In this document: in pieces, positions 9,885 to 24,800 of the stretch
Numbering within the stretch: position 1 is the stretch's first letter
Layout: each line of letters begins with the position of its first letter
Source of the DNA: Epiperipatus broadwayi
Lineage: Eukaryota; Onychophora; Udeonychophora; Euonychophora; Peripatidae
Length of the DNA stretch: 64,000 bases
Assembly: GCA_028023455.1 (NCBI GenBank)
Contig: JAQFVV010000042.1
Location: forward strand, 8,455,922-8,519,921
Direction of reading: 5' to 3'
Position numbers and translations under genes: made by a program
The notes under the pieces: generated by a model
What the model saw: the letters and a program-made list of their open reading frames with translations, nothing else
The model's database searches: none
What the model was told of the DNA's origin: nothing

Positions 9885-12800
9885 GTAAGTATTTATAAAA
9901 ATAATTATTTATAGTATGTAAAAAACAGGCAACATATTCTATTGTCTGGCAACTTCTTTTGACATTAATATAGCAATAATAATAAAAACATTGACAAGAG
10001 CTGAAACTAATATTATAGAGGTTGGATTAATTTGTGGTCAAGTAATTGGTAGTTCACTTATTTATATTAAATTTGAAATTAGTATTGTATTCCATAACCT
10101 TTTCACAATAAAATAATATAATTTAACACTTCTTATCATTTAACGATAAAGTTTTTTTTTTTTATGATTTGCGATAAATAAATGTCCTCATTCTTGTATT
10201 TATGGAAAATTGTTAATTTTTATTATTAAGTTATTGTCATTTGATTAACGTAATGTTCGTAGCCACCGAAGGTGTTAGCTAACCAAAAATAAAAAAATCC
10301 AGTTTGAGTCCAGTATTTTTTTAATTATGTTTTTCTATATGTAAAACTTGTCGAATGCAATTTATAATTTAATAAAATAGTTCACTTCCCGTTATGTATA
10401 AATAAACACAAATTATAATAATAAGCAAAACGTTCAGCTTATTATTATAATTTATTTATAACTTCTCTATTAAAACTTTACTTATAAGTTTTTGTGTTTA
10501 TTTAAATTTATAATTTTTATATATTAATCCAACAAAACACTACATGATCCCAGCGTACTCCAGTTTGGCCATCTGGTCTAAGTTTGAATATTCAATAGAT
10601 GCCAGATGGTAGGGCTTAATAAATCCCCATCCAGTTCTGTCCTATCTATATCCACATATTAGTTTCTGGATTTCATCATTGAAGAGTTTTGGATCTAGAT
10701 CAAGTACTTTATTGGTTTTATGACAATTCTGATCAAAAATGAGGATATCAAAATATATAGATACTGAACTGGTATCAGATCTATTATAAGAGTATGTAAT
10801 CAAAGATTCAAAATATTAAACTACTTTTGAATATCAGACTGGTAGCTTAATTAGTAAAGACAGAGAATAAAAATGTAGCTGTTAGAAAAAAATGCATTAA
10901 ATTAAAAAAAATCCAGATGCACTGAATTCAGATCCAAAACTTCTCATTGATAAAAGCCATACACTGGAGATATGGATAGGACAGCACTGGATATGAATTT
11001 ATTAAGTATTATTATCTGGTATCTATTGATTATATAAGCTTACCAAAGATGTTAATGAATATTTTTGTCACCAGTTTAAAATTGTTTTGTTCTTCTTCAT
11101 TATTTATTGGCACTGAAAGTTAATCAACATGTACATTAATTCATCTTATTCTTGTGCATTATAGATTTAGTATTTGGTTTTTCTTATATAGTTAGTAATC
11201 TGATCAATATAGACTATATTTCAAGAATTAACACAATTCTGATTTAATTACAGGGGATTTGAACCCAGACTTTCAGCTTCCTTTAATTCCATCTAAATCT
11301 TTCAATTGATTTTTTGTTTTTCTTTCTGTTAAGAATTTAATCTGGAATATTATTTATATATCAGCAAATTACTGTGAACACTGAACCAAGTATTTGTTTC
11401 AAATTTTACTCCGACTTAGAAGGAAATTGATCCTATTTTTTTATATGCTTATCATTGTATATAGTCAACAATCTTAATTTTTTTAATATATACATGTATG
11501 AGAGTTAAAATTGAACATTATTGAAATTTATTTTTATTTTTAATGTTTTCAATTGTATTAATCTTTAAATTTATCTTCAGAAGAAAGCATTTAGTAAATA
11601 TAAGCTGTTCTGGATCTCATAAAGTATATTTTCTTAAATGTTTTCTTAATTGTAGAAAGTTGTCTGACATTGGATACTGTGGTCAAATAATAAGAAAGTA
11701 TTTGATTTCTATCTATTTATTTTCATTTAACATTATTATTCATCCTATATAATTTTTTTTACCGAAAGCTTGCGTATTCTTTGCTTTCATTCATCTTCTT
11801 TGCATTATTTGTCATTACTTTTCTAATTTGCAAAGTATTTCATTGCATTAAATATGTGTGCATGTTAAAGCCTAATAAAATTGAGTAATAAGCATAAAAT
11901 ATCCCATTAGTCTTGCAAACACGTATTAGACCTGCTGCACCTTTTCACATTCGTATCAATCCGCTGATAACTTTTTAATCTTGTGATCTGAACAAAATAA
12001 TGTGTACACTTGGATCTTGTACAAATTTAAAATGATAAACAATTTTATGAAAGGCTTATTGTGTTGTGCACAGCATTGCAGGTATAGCCAAATTAATCTG
12101 AAGAAAGAGCCTAAAGAATACAGTAAGAGTAAACTCTTTGTTTTTAATAAACAAAACTAATTTTATAAATACTTTAGGTCGCAAATATGAAAACAGTTAC
12201 TTGTTATTCTTTCTTATAGGGTTTTTCACAATATTCATGATATGAATTTTGAATCTTGGAAATTTTTTCATGTCACAATTAGTTTTGGGACTTTTCCGTT
12301 GATTAATCATCCCATATTCAATATAGCTAATTTAGTGTAGGTTAGTGAATTGGTATATAGCCATTAGAGGGTAAAAGTGCAGATTAATTTATGTTGATCA
12401 AGTAAGTACCAGTGTTGTAAATGTAAAAAACAAAAAATACAAATTTTTTATGTTGCTGCCAAGCTATGGTTTACTTTTTTTTACTTTTATTATTTTTTCT
12501 TAATTAATGCTAAAAAAAAAAAAAGTTTAAAATTATTTAAACCTCTATAACACATGGACACACATACCATAATTTGTATAAGAATGAATGACTGGGGAAA
12601 GTTTAATATGGATATATATTAATTAATTTTAATTGATGGACAAAATGAATTTTTAAATCACCAAATCTGATATCAAATCTCTTATGTATAAACAGTGAAA
12701 TATCTTCATGGGTAAAACATGTAAGCATAATTGGATTTATCTGGGTATATGGTGCTTGTTAATATTAACATTGTACTGATATTTTGGCCAGAACATCTGC

Positions 12801-15800
12801 TATTATCTGGAGCTCAATCAAGTAATTGGTGCTGAGGCACTATGAAACAGAAAATTATATATATATATGTGGAAATTTTTTGCTTGGTGATTAATAATGT
12901 CTTTTGTATGTTCATGTATCAGTTTACCTTGTTAAAGGGTGTGTATCTATTGTTCCCCAAGAGGGGGAAAAAAGAATGATATCTCTCTTGGGAGTCTTTC
13001 TTTGTGCAATAAATCATTAAAAGAGGTTAAGTTTTATATTTATATGATATTTTAAAAATTAATATGTATAATATACTTTAATCCAATTTTTCCAGATAAA
13101 ACCACAAGAGTTTCATCATACTAATTTAAAAAAAAAAGCACATTGAATTTAATCTTATCACTGCAACATTTTGAAATATTTCCTTATCTGAAATAATTAA
13201 AGTTTATCATAGATTAAGACAGCATTTATTTTTAATTTCAAGAGCAAATTTTATATTGAAATAGAAAGTTTCATAATTAAAATTTAAGAAGTTGCTGAGG
13301 ACATTTTTTTACTTCTTTTAATTTTTGTTAATATTCACAATATACATTATGAAAATGAGAAATATAGCATGCATTGGAGTAGCTAGCTATTCAGCATAAT
13401 ATTTAGTATTAAATGGAATGCAAAGACATTTAAATCTTATTAAATAATTTATTTGCACATTTTAAAATAATTTATTATTTGCTATGTAGAATCTATTTCA
13501 CTGTTGAATGAGGAAAGCTTTTTATATCTAATTATCATAGTTTTTTTTATTATTGTTATTTTAAAAACAACAAAGAATTTTAGACTATAAACATAAAAGT
13601 AAAAATGTCAGCTTGACTAGGGACTATATACAGATATATTTACTTAGGCAGTCTACTAGTGTTCAAAGCTGCCATCACAAATCCAAAATAGATCAAATAT
13701 AGCTTCTTCAGGTATAAATAACCATTCAGCCGGTTAAGTATATACTTATTGTATATATTGACTTAAAAGGTTTGTAGCATATCCAGGATTTTAAGAATAT
13801 GGGATTTATTTATATATTTTGTACAAACAAATATACTCCTTTGAGTAAATGTATTCTTACTCAGTGTAACAGTTGCTAATATAGATGCTTCATCTGTCAA
13901 TTGATTTTTTTTAAAAATAAATATATTGAAATAAATGTGTGTATTTTAGTAAAAATGGGCAAATTTATGTGATTTGCCTCCATTATTCCATATTTTGTCC
14001 ACTTGTTTAAAGGGCTGAGAAGATTTTTTTATATTTCTAATGATTTCTTAAGACGTAAATCAATAAATTCTTAAACTCGTTAGATTTATTATCAGCCAAA
14101 TAATTAAGAACAAACTGAGATTTGTTTTTAATTCTTTTTCTATATAAAATGCAGTAATAAGATCAATCAAAATAAATTGATTAATAACTAAGCTTGAAGG
14201 TTAGACATTTATTTTTGTTAAAATAATTTTATTGAGTAAAACTTTGATAGTAATCAGATGTAAAACAAAAAAGCATAACCTTTACTTTAATTAGGAACCT
14301 TCACAGGGTTGCAGTATTAGAGAATATTGCATATTATCATGTTTTAACCCTTTATTTTTTTTGGCTTTTTTAAGATAAAGAAAGCTTAGATGGATGCATT
14401 TGCAGATGGAAAACTGATTTATTTGTGATTTTAATCCATTCAATTATAAAGAGTTAATTTTAAAAAATAAATAAATTATATTATGTAAATTAAATACTTT
14501 GAAAAGTAAGTAAAAAAAAAACCCGTAAGTTATAAAATTTAAGATAGCTAAAGACTTGATGAATTGGAAGGGGACAGGGAACTTGAGATAAATGTACTGG
14601 TTGGTACTGAGTGGCACTACTGTATGGAGAGTTTTGCCTGTTTTAATAACAGTAATGTGCTAGCATAAGAAATCGTGATCATGTGATGTTTAGTGGTTAA
14701 ACATAAGGACATCTAAAAATAACCAGAATTTTATAATAAAAAATTGTTTATTTATTTTTAACTGTTATAAATTTAATCTCTTTCAAATGACTATTCAATT
14801 GATGCAATACATTGATCTAAATGTGTTTTTGATTTTTGAAAGTAATCCGGAAGTACTTGCAAAATGATGCCTTTTAATGTCTCTCTCATTTTTTTTTCAC
14901 CATTTCTAAGTCTGAAAAAAAAAGAAAGACATTTTTTCATTCAAGAGATTAAAAAAAAAAAAATTGCAAAAAGCAAAATCAAATGAATATGCTGATAGAT
15001 AAACTGGGTCATGTTGAATTTAATTAAAAAGTGTTTTATATTCAACACACTTTGTGAGGTGAAGCTTGCACTCGTTTCTTTGTCACAAAACAGGATGTTT
15101 ACGTTTTACTGCATCAAGTAAACTTGCAGATAAAATGCCTGACCATTATGAACTAAATTTGAGAGAAAAATGTCATTTGCATCAAAAATAAAAATAAAAA
15201 ACAGTGTTGTTCTGACTCCAGACTTCACTTGCGATTCTTTTTAGGGATGTGATAAATTGAACATTTCAATTAAACTACTCATAAATTTGTGTTTTTATGA
15301 CATCTGCTTTCTTGTAATCTGTTTCAAGCATTACAACCTTTTTTCTTGAGATTTTCTGTAAACAAAAACAGAAGTTCACATTGTTGAACTTTTCAGTCAT
15401 TATAAAAAAATTGACAAAAATGCAAAATGCACTTTCCAAAGCAATGTGTTACATGACCCCACGAGTTCACATGATGATGTCATTTGGCAGATTGCTCAGA
15501 AGGGTCCCTGCAAGAAGTATGTAAAAGATGAAGCATATATTACAACAGGTGCACAAACTAGAGAAGATTATGGTTATTTTTGAATCCCCTGCCGTATATA
15601 TCCTGTTCTCTTTTAGAGGCTAGTTCAACAATCAAAGCAACAGAATACAAGTAAAAAACAGTGTATTTAATCATTAGTGGGAAGGAAGGGATAACTTTTT
15701 TTGCCGTTCTTTAATATCATTTCTTCTTTAGATCTTATTGTCAATTTTAATCAGATCTGATGTTTATGTTCATCATTCAAAACACAGCAGTACTGAACAA

Positions 15801-18800
15801 TTAAACTGTATTAATGCTGATTTAAATTTCTGTAATTATTGATATTTATTTTTAAGTAAAACATTGTATGGGCAGTTTGCCTATTTATTATATAAAGAGA
15901 CTCAAGAGTTAGAACTTCTTACAATAAATCAACTGAGGAAAGTATATATATACATACATACATAATCAGTTAAAAGAAATATTAAAATTCAACACAGATT
16001 TAACACTTGAATTTTAACAAAAGCTTTTAAGAAAAAAATGTATTTTATACTATTACTTAAAATAATGCAACCAAATTCTGATGTGAAGACTTTTTTTTTT
16101 TTTGCATTGGATCTTAATTCCCATTAATACTTGGATTACAGCAATTAAATGCATAGCATACATCACTATTAACTTTTGTATTCTCTTTCTGGATATTCGA
16201 TTTTTTTATTTATATTCAACAATAAGCTATGCTATCACCCATTGTAGATCATATTGCATCTCATATGTCAGAGGTGTTTGAAAATTATCTTTCACATGTT
16301 GATGAAAAATATTAAAAAAAAAACAACTTCTACATAATAATATTTTAACCCTCAATTTAGTCATAAATTTATAAAAAATGTGAATATGATTTGTCAGCGC
16401 AAATTTTACAAAATCTTTCTATTTTAAATTTCACTATCTTTAGAATGAATTAAATCTATAATATGAATATCACAGTGCACCCTAACAATTAAGTTAATAA
16501 ATTTTAAGTTTAAAATATTCCCTATATTGACTCCATTTAAACTTTAAGTGCATTGTTTCCTATATTGATTTCAAGTGTTGTATCTGATTGGATTTTGCAC
16601 TTGCTGATAATATCAGTTGTTAAGATATTTTATATCTAAACTATTATATAATAAGATCTATTTAAAAGATAATTTCACTTTGTTTGTTTTTTGTTTATGC
16701 AGTGTTTTTCATGCTGATGTTAGAAGAATTAAATTATAAATAATTTCACACTCATTAAATATCCACTTGAAATGTTTTTTAAAATAATTAAAGATAAACT
16801 CATATTTACAATATATATATATATATATTAGATAGGCTTCATAATACAGTTGTAGAATATATCTCTCTCTTGTCTACAATCTGGATTCAAATCCAGGTTG
16901 GATGAAATTTGAATTTTTTTTTAAAGTTCTAACCAGGCCAAAATTCAACTAATCATCTAATATTGCTTGCTAAATGAGTATCTATCTAGTTATTCTTAGT
17001 TAGAGAATAAAGCCAGAAAGAAAAAAAAATACTTAAAACTTCACTACCTGGCATTTCCCAAGCCAGTGAGTGATGCCTTGTTTTTCACTATTGCTCAATG
17101 GAGGACTACTGAAGAGGTCTTTGTCCTAAGGATGTTTTAACTTTGTCTGTTTATATATATACACACACACACATTATATTTCAATTATATAATTACTAGA
17201 TTTTCAGCCTTTTAAAATATATTTATATGATGTGTTCAGTATATTTAATTCACTTCCTATTATTTTAGCTTTAATTATATCAGAATTTTTAAAGTGCACT
17301 TTGGGATTATAATTGCTAGATATTAAATCTACAAAATTAACTACAGTATTACATAATATCAAGTTATGTAATATCTTCATCATCTTATCTAAAACTGATT
17401 AATATTTTTTTTTTTTACTGAGGGATTGATTAATTAAGTGCACAATATTCTTTTATCAGATTCTTGATAATTTCTGATTATCACCTGACATGGTAAAAAT
17501 TAAATTATATATGCTCAAAACTAGCTTTGTTATTTTATTTGAAAAAGATTGGATGAATTGAAAACATTCTGGTTGGTCTCTTGCTTATCATGGCTGAAGT
17601 TTCCGTATTGATACTGGTAATGTTTACTCAGTACTACATTCTGCAATAACTACTTTTTTTTTTTAATTTTATGGAATTTTTTTTTTTTTAAGATTTTTTT
17701 TTATGATAAATTTTCCAAGAATTAAAACATTCTGATAGAATTTATTTAGTGTTATCATTTTTTTTTTTTTTTTTAAATATCTGTTTATATATATATAAAA
17801 TGTCACTTTATTTTTTTTAAAAAAAAAAAAGAATCTAGTTTATCTTCATTAAGATATGTCAAAATCAATACGTATACATGAAGGAAGTATACATGAAGGA
17901 AATATGCGTGTTTATTAAATGTCCATGTATATAGATAGAAATATTGAGTATTTTGACATTTATTATTATTATTTATACGTATATATTTCATTTGTGTAGT
18001 CACCCATGGCCAAATCATTCCTAGCTGGTTCTTTGAGTGGAACATGCTCAGCTATTCTTTTTCAACCTTTGGAATTAGTAAAAACCAGGCTTCAACTTCC
18101 ATCTGTTAGGTAAGCATCTGCTGTTTTAAATTATTCTTATTACTAAAGCTATTAATTATTTTTCTATTTTTTATATAACAACAAAAAAATAATAAATATA
18201 ATAGTGATCAACTATTTATTATACATAGTCTTTCAATCCACAAAAGTACTTTTGTTTAATTACTCAACCCTCTTCAACTGCTGTTAACTGAAAATATTTA
18301 TGCAAACTGAACAACTGTGTATAATAGTTAACCACCATTATATTTATTATTTTTTATTGTTATTACAATATTTATTAATTAACAGACATTTTACTTCTAT
18401 TACATATATGTACTCATAAACACACATATTAGAATGTAGTGAAGTGTAGCTCAAGATCCATGGATTGCAGTTCGAATTCTAGTGCTTTCAGTACTCATAT
18501 CTCTTATGAATTTCTGATCGATGTTCTCATTCGATTATATTTACAATTAAAATGTAATATTTTCTGCTTACTTATTTAATGTTTAATTATAAGATTTTGC
18601 TTATTATTATAACACATTGAAATATTAACTTTACTTGATTATATTATTCCAATTCTTTAACTATGTTTGCCATTAAGACTCCTTTTGTAAACTATTAAGT
18701 TTTTATATTTATTTTGTGGAATATATTCTTTTAGTTTTTCTATTTATTTATTGTTTATATATCTAAGTAACTTTTAAGTTTATATTGGATTTGTGTTAAC

Positions 18801-21800
18801 TTCTCAAGGTGTTACAGATCTCTTTCGAATAAATCATTTAAATATATATATGTATATGCGTAAATGTAAGATTATTATATATGTATATTTAACGAGGTAA
18901 TTTTATTTTTGAATTGGCTTTTTAGAATATTGTAACAATTAATATCTTTATGAAATGTAGGATTTTCAAATCAATTTCAATACTATTATATATCCAAGCA
19001 ATCACAATTGAGTTCCACAACTTTATTATATTAAAAAAAATATAGCAATACATGTGTAATCAATAATCAATTGATTTATTGCTTGGGAATTCCTAGGAAG
19101 TTTGAGTACCTGAAGTAGTATTTTGAAGCATGATCCATGATTTTCAGCTCCAAAGTTTATCGCTCTACTAGTGCACTAAATTATGAAGAGCTCTGTCAAA
19201 AGAATTAACAACAATGTAATTCATTCTACTCTAGAGCTATTTTTATAAGTATAAATAATCAATAAACAGTACATGGTAGCACCAGATAGATTATTTAACT
19301 AATTTTGGTCATTAGTCTTTGCTACTGATAGACAAAAAATACAAGTAATTTTTGTTTTATTTTTATCTATTACCCATTAACTATTTATTTATGCTTATAT
19401 AGATAGTTTTAGAATAGAATTGCGCTTTGGTATATTTTAAAAGAATCTAGATTTCGATGTTGTTAAACATAATAATAATGATAAAAACGAAAATATTGCC
19501 AAAATAATAAGTAGGTACATTAACCACTGCAATTAGAGGGGATACGAACACAGACTTTCATGCTCTCTTCAGTGTTTAAACCTGTCTCTTTACGTCTAAA
19601 ATTCAATATATACATTATACTTGTATTCGAATATTAACCACTGCAGTAAAAGAGACTTAGTTTTTTTTTACCTCATTCACCAAATTAAAATAAATGATAA
19701 TTTTCAGTTCTTTTTATTTTAATTAGTTATATTGCAGAACAATAAACAAAGCAAAAAAAAAAGTTTTTTCTTATCATTTAATAAATATTTTTTTTGTATA
19801 TTTATTATGTACATATTAAAGACTTTATGATACAGTGATAAGCATATATGCCTACTATGCCCAAGTTATAGATTTCAAATTTATCTTAGATTTAGAAATT
19901 TTTGGATAGCTGAGGATTTCTGAGTAAGCATAGAATTTTTATCTGGTAAAACTAACTTAACATTTAATTATTGGTTAATAAATGGATATTTAGTTATTCT
20001 TAATAATTGGATAAAAAGAGACGGAAAAAATGTAAACTTTCATTATTGACATTTAGTTAGTCTAATTACTCTGTAGAGGGACATATTGGGCAATTTTTAT
20101 CTATATAAATAAAGAAAATACAATTTTTATCATAGGCATTACTTCATTATTTATAATTTATATCATATAAGTCAAGAGTACATTATATTTAAATATACTG
20201 TAGTAATACATTAGATTAAAAGCATGTATATTGTAATTCTGCTTATCTTCTCTGAAAATTCAGCTGTAATTTCAAACTGGTTTGAAGTTATTTTTTATGA
20301 CATGAGAATATCACTTCAATCTATTATTAAAAAGGATTCTACCTGCAAATGGTTTCCTTGATATCTTTATGACATCTCATCATTAATGTCAAGGTGAAAG
20401 ACAGAGAATTTTATATGGAGAATTATAAGCTTAATATATATTTATGCTTGTAAATATTTATAATTGGTTAAAATTTATTATGATTAAAATTTAGAAGAAA
20501 TTTAAGGAATCTTTGATATGTAATTATTTTATGCTTGCTACATTATTTTCTAAGTATGAGATGGATAATGCCATGAAATTTTTAAACAACAAGATTCCTT
20601 TTCTCTTTACTACAATAATGATGAAGGGTGATTGGGAAAAAAGATTCTAATTGGAATACGATTCAGATATGAAACTTTTTATTGGATTGGAATGCTATGT
20701 AACTTTTATGGTTGTAGATAACTATTAAATTATTTTTTTCAATCTTTGATATCTATATATTAAGACTCTAAATAAGTTTATTTAGATTAATTTTTATTTT
20801 ATACTAATCATTATTATTTATAAGTTTAATGCCATTAAAGTTTTACTATATAATAGTTTAAATGATATTTTTTTTTATTACAGGGCTTCTTCTTTTAGTA
20901 TGTTTTCTGTATTTAGTCATGTAATTAGGACCGAAAATGTCTCTGGACTTTGGAGGGGTATGACTCCAGTAAGTGATAAAACAAATCATGCAAAATTACG
21001 ATTATATTTCATGTGTAACACATACGTATATATATATATATTGATTTGGATAAAATAACAGAAGTTTGTTGTTAATGCACTATATCTTTGATAATATGTA
21101 TCCAGCACAGATAAGAAAAAAACATATCATTGTAACCTATATAGATATTATAATAGAACCCTGAGAAAATAATAAAAAATATTTGACAAAAATATAATAG
21201 TTGCCTATATATATATGAGAAGAAAAGTCAGAACAACCAGAGTTTTGAAAGAGATATTATTGTTGGTATTTGGTCTTAAATGAGATTACTTTATTAATTA
21301 AAGGTAAGAGAATGAAATCTTATGAAAATAATGGTTGGAATTCAATGCTTATTGAAAGATCAAAAAAAGTTGCAAAGGATTTTAGCCAATGGAATAAATC
21401 AGAAGACAACACAAATCTGAATATTTCATGTTGTCTACCAAAATAATCCATTATGAACTTCATAAGCATTTTTGGATGAGCTACTGTTTCAAAATCTTAA
21501 GCACTGATATGAATGATTTGAAATTTGTCATATAATTATATAAATCACTATCCTTTCTAATTTTTCATGATTACTGGAAGATTTGTGTTTAGCAATTATC
21601 ATCAGTCAGATTGTCATTTTGAAACAGGGAGGTAGAACTGTTATAATTTGAGGAATCATATCATGGTTTCATTAATATTCTGTAATATTCAGACTATTTG
21701 AACATCATCATGCGAACATTGTTTTCAAACAATATTCATCTACAGGCTGTATTGACTTGTGAAACATAACATTGGACATCACCATTGTCTCTTGTTATTT

Positions 21801-24800
21801 TATTTAACTATTAATAAGTCTGTTTATGAGCCATTCATAAACAATAAGTGGTTAATCTCTCTTTCCAAGATCTCTTTGAGAATTGAGGCTTTAATAATAT
21901 TTTCATTATATTGTACAATCTCTGTTTATGTATAAAACAATTACATTCAAAACATTTAAAGGGTAATATATAAATTAATTTTATAGTATACTAAGGCATT
22001 TTCAAGAGTTCTTCAATTAATTTAGTATTTCTTTGGTTTTCATCAAGATTTTTTCAAAAATTTACTTTTAAAATTACAAAACAAAAACAATTTATATAGG
22101 ATGAATATTCATAGCTAAATATCCTAACAAGTAAATACAGATAAATAAAATGAATAGACATTCTTAAAAATCTAAACTGTGAAAAATTACAAATAGTTTT
22201 AGAAAAACTACTGAGGGAAAAAAATTATAAAATTAAGCTACGTTATTTTTCGAAATAATGAAATACAAAACAAGATAATGAAAACTTGAAATATCATAGT
22301 GGATCAAGAGAATATAATGATCTGGTTACCCAAATCAGGGCAGTTCCATTATCATGATGTTGTTTTTCAGTTGAGATATGCTTGATAGATTACAACATGT
22401 TTTTAGTTCATGCTTATTGCACTGCTATTTGTGAATTTTAGCATTCCTGTTAGAAATGGCCTTTAGCCATAAATGCTTTGCTTCCGAGGCTCACTTCAGA
22501 TAGTTGTGTCAGACACTGAAATACTTAAATGATTATTAATCTCTGTAATGATATTGGCTGCTGTAGTTGTGAATTCGTAATATGCCTTCTTTGCATTTAA
22601 TAAGTCATTAACCAAAAATAATGATCTTGAAACATTGAATAGCTCAGAAGTCTTGGGCATCAATGCCTCAGTTTGATCTTTTTTTTACCTCAATCAAGTT
22701 TGATGTTTCTTCTTCTAGGCCTATGAGACTGATATCAACTTTCTGACTGCTAGTTTTTACCACAATTTCAGGGTTCTATTGGAAAAGAAAGAAAGTGATG
22801 TGTTAGAATGTATACTTAATATCAAAAGTGGAGTATTATTATGACAGATATTCCTGTTATTTTGTTCTATATCTGTATGTAATTTTAATTATCTTTATTA
22901 TGAATATATCAAAGTCCTTCTTTGCAATCCATATCAAGTAAAAAAAAAAATTAGTTAATAATAAGTCTTTCATAGATATTTTTAATTTCTATTTATAAAC
23001 TTTATGTATGCATATCTGCATATTACATATTTATCCTTATGTATATTTTATTTTTATTTATTTTTTTTAGTCCATAGTAAGATGTGTTCCCGGAGTTGGG
23101 ATGTATTTTTGTTGTCTTCATTGGCTAAAGACAAATTTTGGGTAATTTTTTTTTTTTTTTTACTTATAACTGATTTACCTTAAAGCCATTTACATATAAA
23201 TTTTTTAATAGTTTTTTGAATTCATAATATATTTGAGAAAACAACACACACTATATTTTATAAAGTATTTATTTGATTTTTTCTATTTATTTCTACCATT
23301 AATATTAGAAAAAGCAATTATCTGTATTTGCTGTACTCCAGAATAATTTGTTAAACTTCAGTGGACACTAATTGGTAGTGCCAAATCCAAATTCCCAACT
23401 TGGGAAACATCATTCACCAGCTGTACTTGAATTTATATTGTACAAGATGATAATGTGAGATTCAGACAACTTAAGGTTCTAAGTCAAAGCTATCTTGATT
23501 TTGATGTGGCATTACCATCTGCTGACCATTGATTTGTCAAATTTACAATCATCTTTGGAGTAGAATAAATAGAATTACTGTTCCTAATACAGTTGATTGC
23601 AAGTAAGCAGAGAAAATGATATGATGCTTTGGGATATTCTATCCTTGCTAAATGGTTAGTAGTATTTACAGTAGGCAAAAAACAAATCACTAAAATAAAT
23701 ACTTACTGGTTTAGTGTCAGACCTATATAACTATGCAAGAAATTTAGTTTGAGTTCAAAATCTTAAATTGTTTGAATATTAGATTATTTGTTTGGATTGT
23801 ATAACAGAATTAAAGATCACATGATCATTATTTCTTATGCTAGCACATTACTGTTATTAAAACAGCAAAAGTCTCCATACAGTAGTGCCCCTCAGTGCCA
23901 ACCAGAGTAAACAATGGATGCCAGAAGACTTGTGCATAAAATCACTATCTAGTTCCTACTCATTCAATATCCCCAGACTAGTTTCTGGCTTGTGGCTTTC
24001 ATCAATGAGGAGCTTTGGATCTGATAACACCGCACCTAAATTTTAGGAACTAATGTAACCCCCCATCAGCCACCTTTTATCTCTATTTAACTACAAAACT
24101 ATGAGAATAAAATTGAAAACACAGTAATATTTTCAATCTAAGCTCAATAGCTTATACAGTTATATGGGTCTGAACCCAGAAGCAAATGCTCCTCATTGAT
24201 AAATCCCAATAATCAGGATGTGGCATTAATTTCTAATATCGATTGATTGATTTTACAATAGATGGCTCTAGCGTAAATATAGTATAGTGAATTACTGTTC
24301 CTAACGCAGTATAAATATAGTATAATAATTTACTTAAATTTTTTTTTTTGTTTAAATATTGTATTTTATATATATAGACACACATGTTTACATATACAAT
24401 TATAAATTAAAGAATGCAAATCCATATGGTAATAGAATATCACCACTACACACTCGTATTTTTAGCCTCAGGTAGCACAGTTGAAACTAGGGGTTGGTTC
24501 TATTCTATTAATATAGTTATTTACAATTGATTTCACTCCATTGTAATAGTTTATAATACATACCCCTACATGCATCGTTAGTGGTGTAAATGAATCAATT
24601 AACAACATAAGCATGTGCTTAGGACACCAAGTGAAAACATTATCACAATTTTTTTACTACGCTATCACTGTCATAGGCTACTATTGACCATTTTTGTAAT
24701 TGTTGTGTGTATTTTTTTACTGTTATTTAGTATTTTTGTTAAACTAATTTTAAAAAATCGCTTATTTAATGTAGTTGTAGGCACTTATTTGAAAGAAGTA

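Larger units (their letters stand above)
9885..17999 (+). other. Intron 1 of the carrier gene (8.1 kb)
   Basis: The intron contains no credible coding sequence. It holds an old foldback copy (10560-11045), the end of another (14600-14705), a 16-bp-arm inverted repeat (10401-10505), a tRNA-like SINE fragment (16838-16925) and AT/AC microsatellites. The 69-residue ORF at 11543-11752 has no recognisable similarity. Confidence 0.75.
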
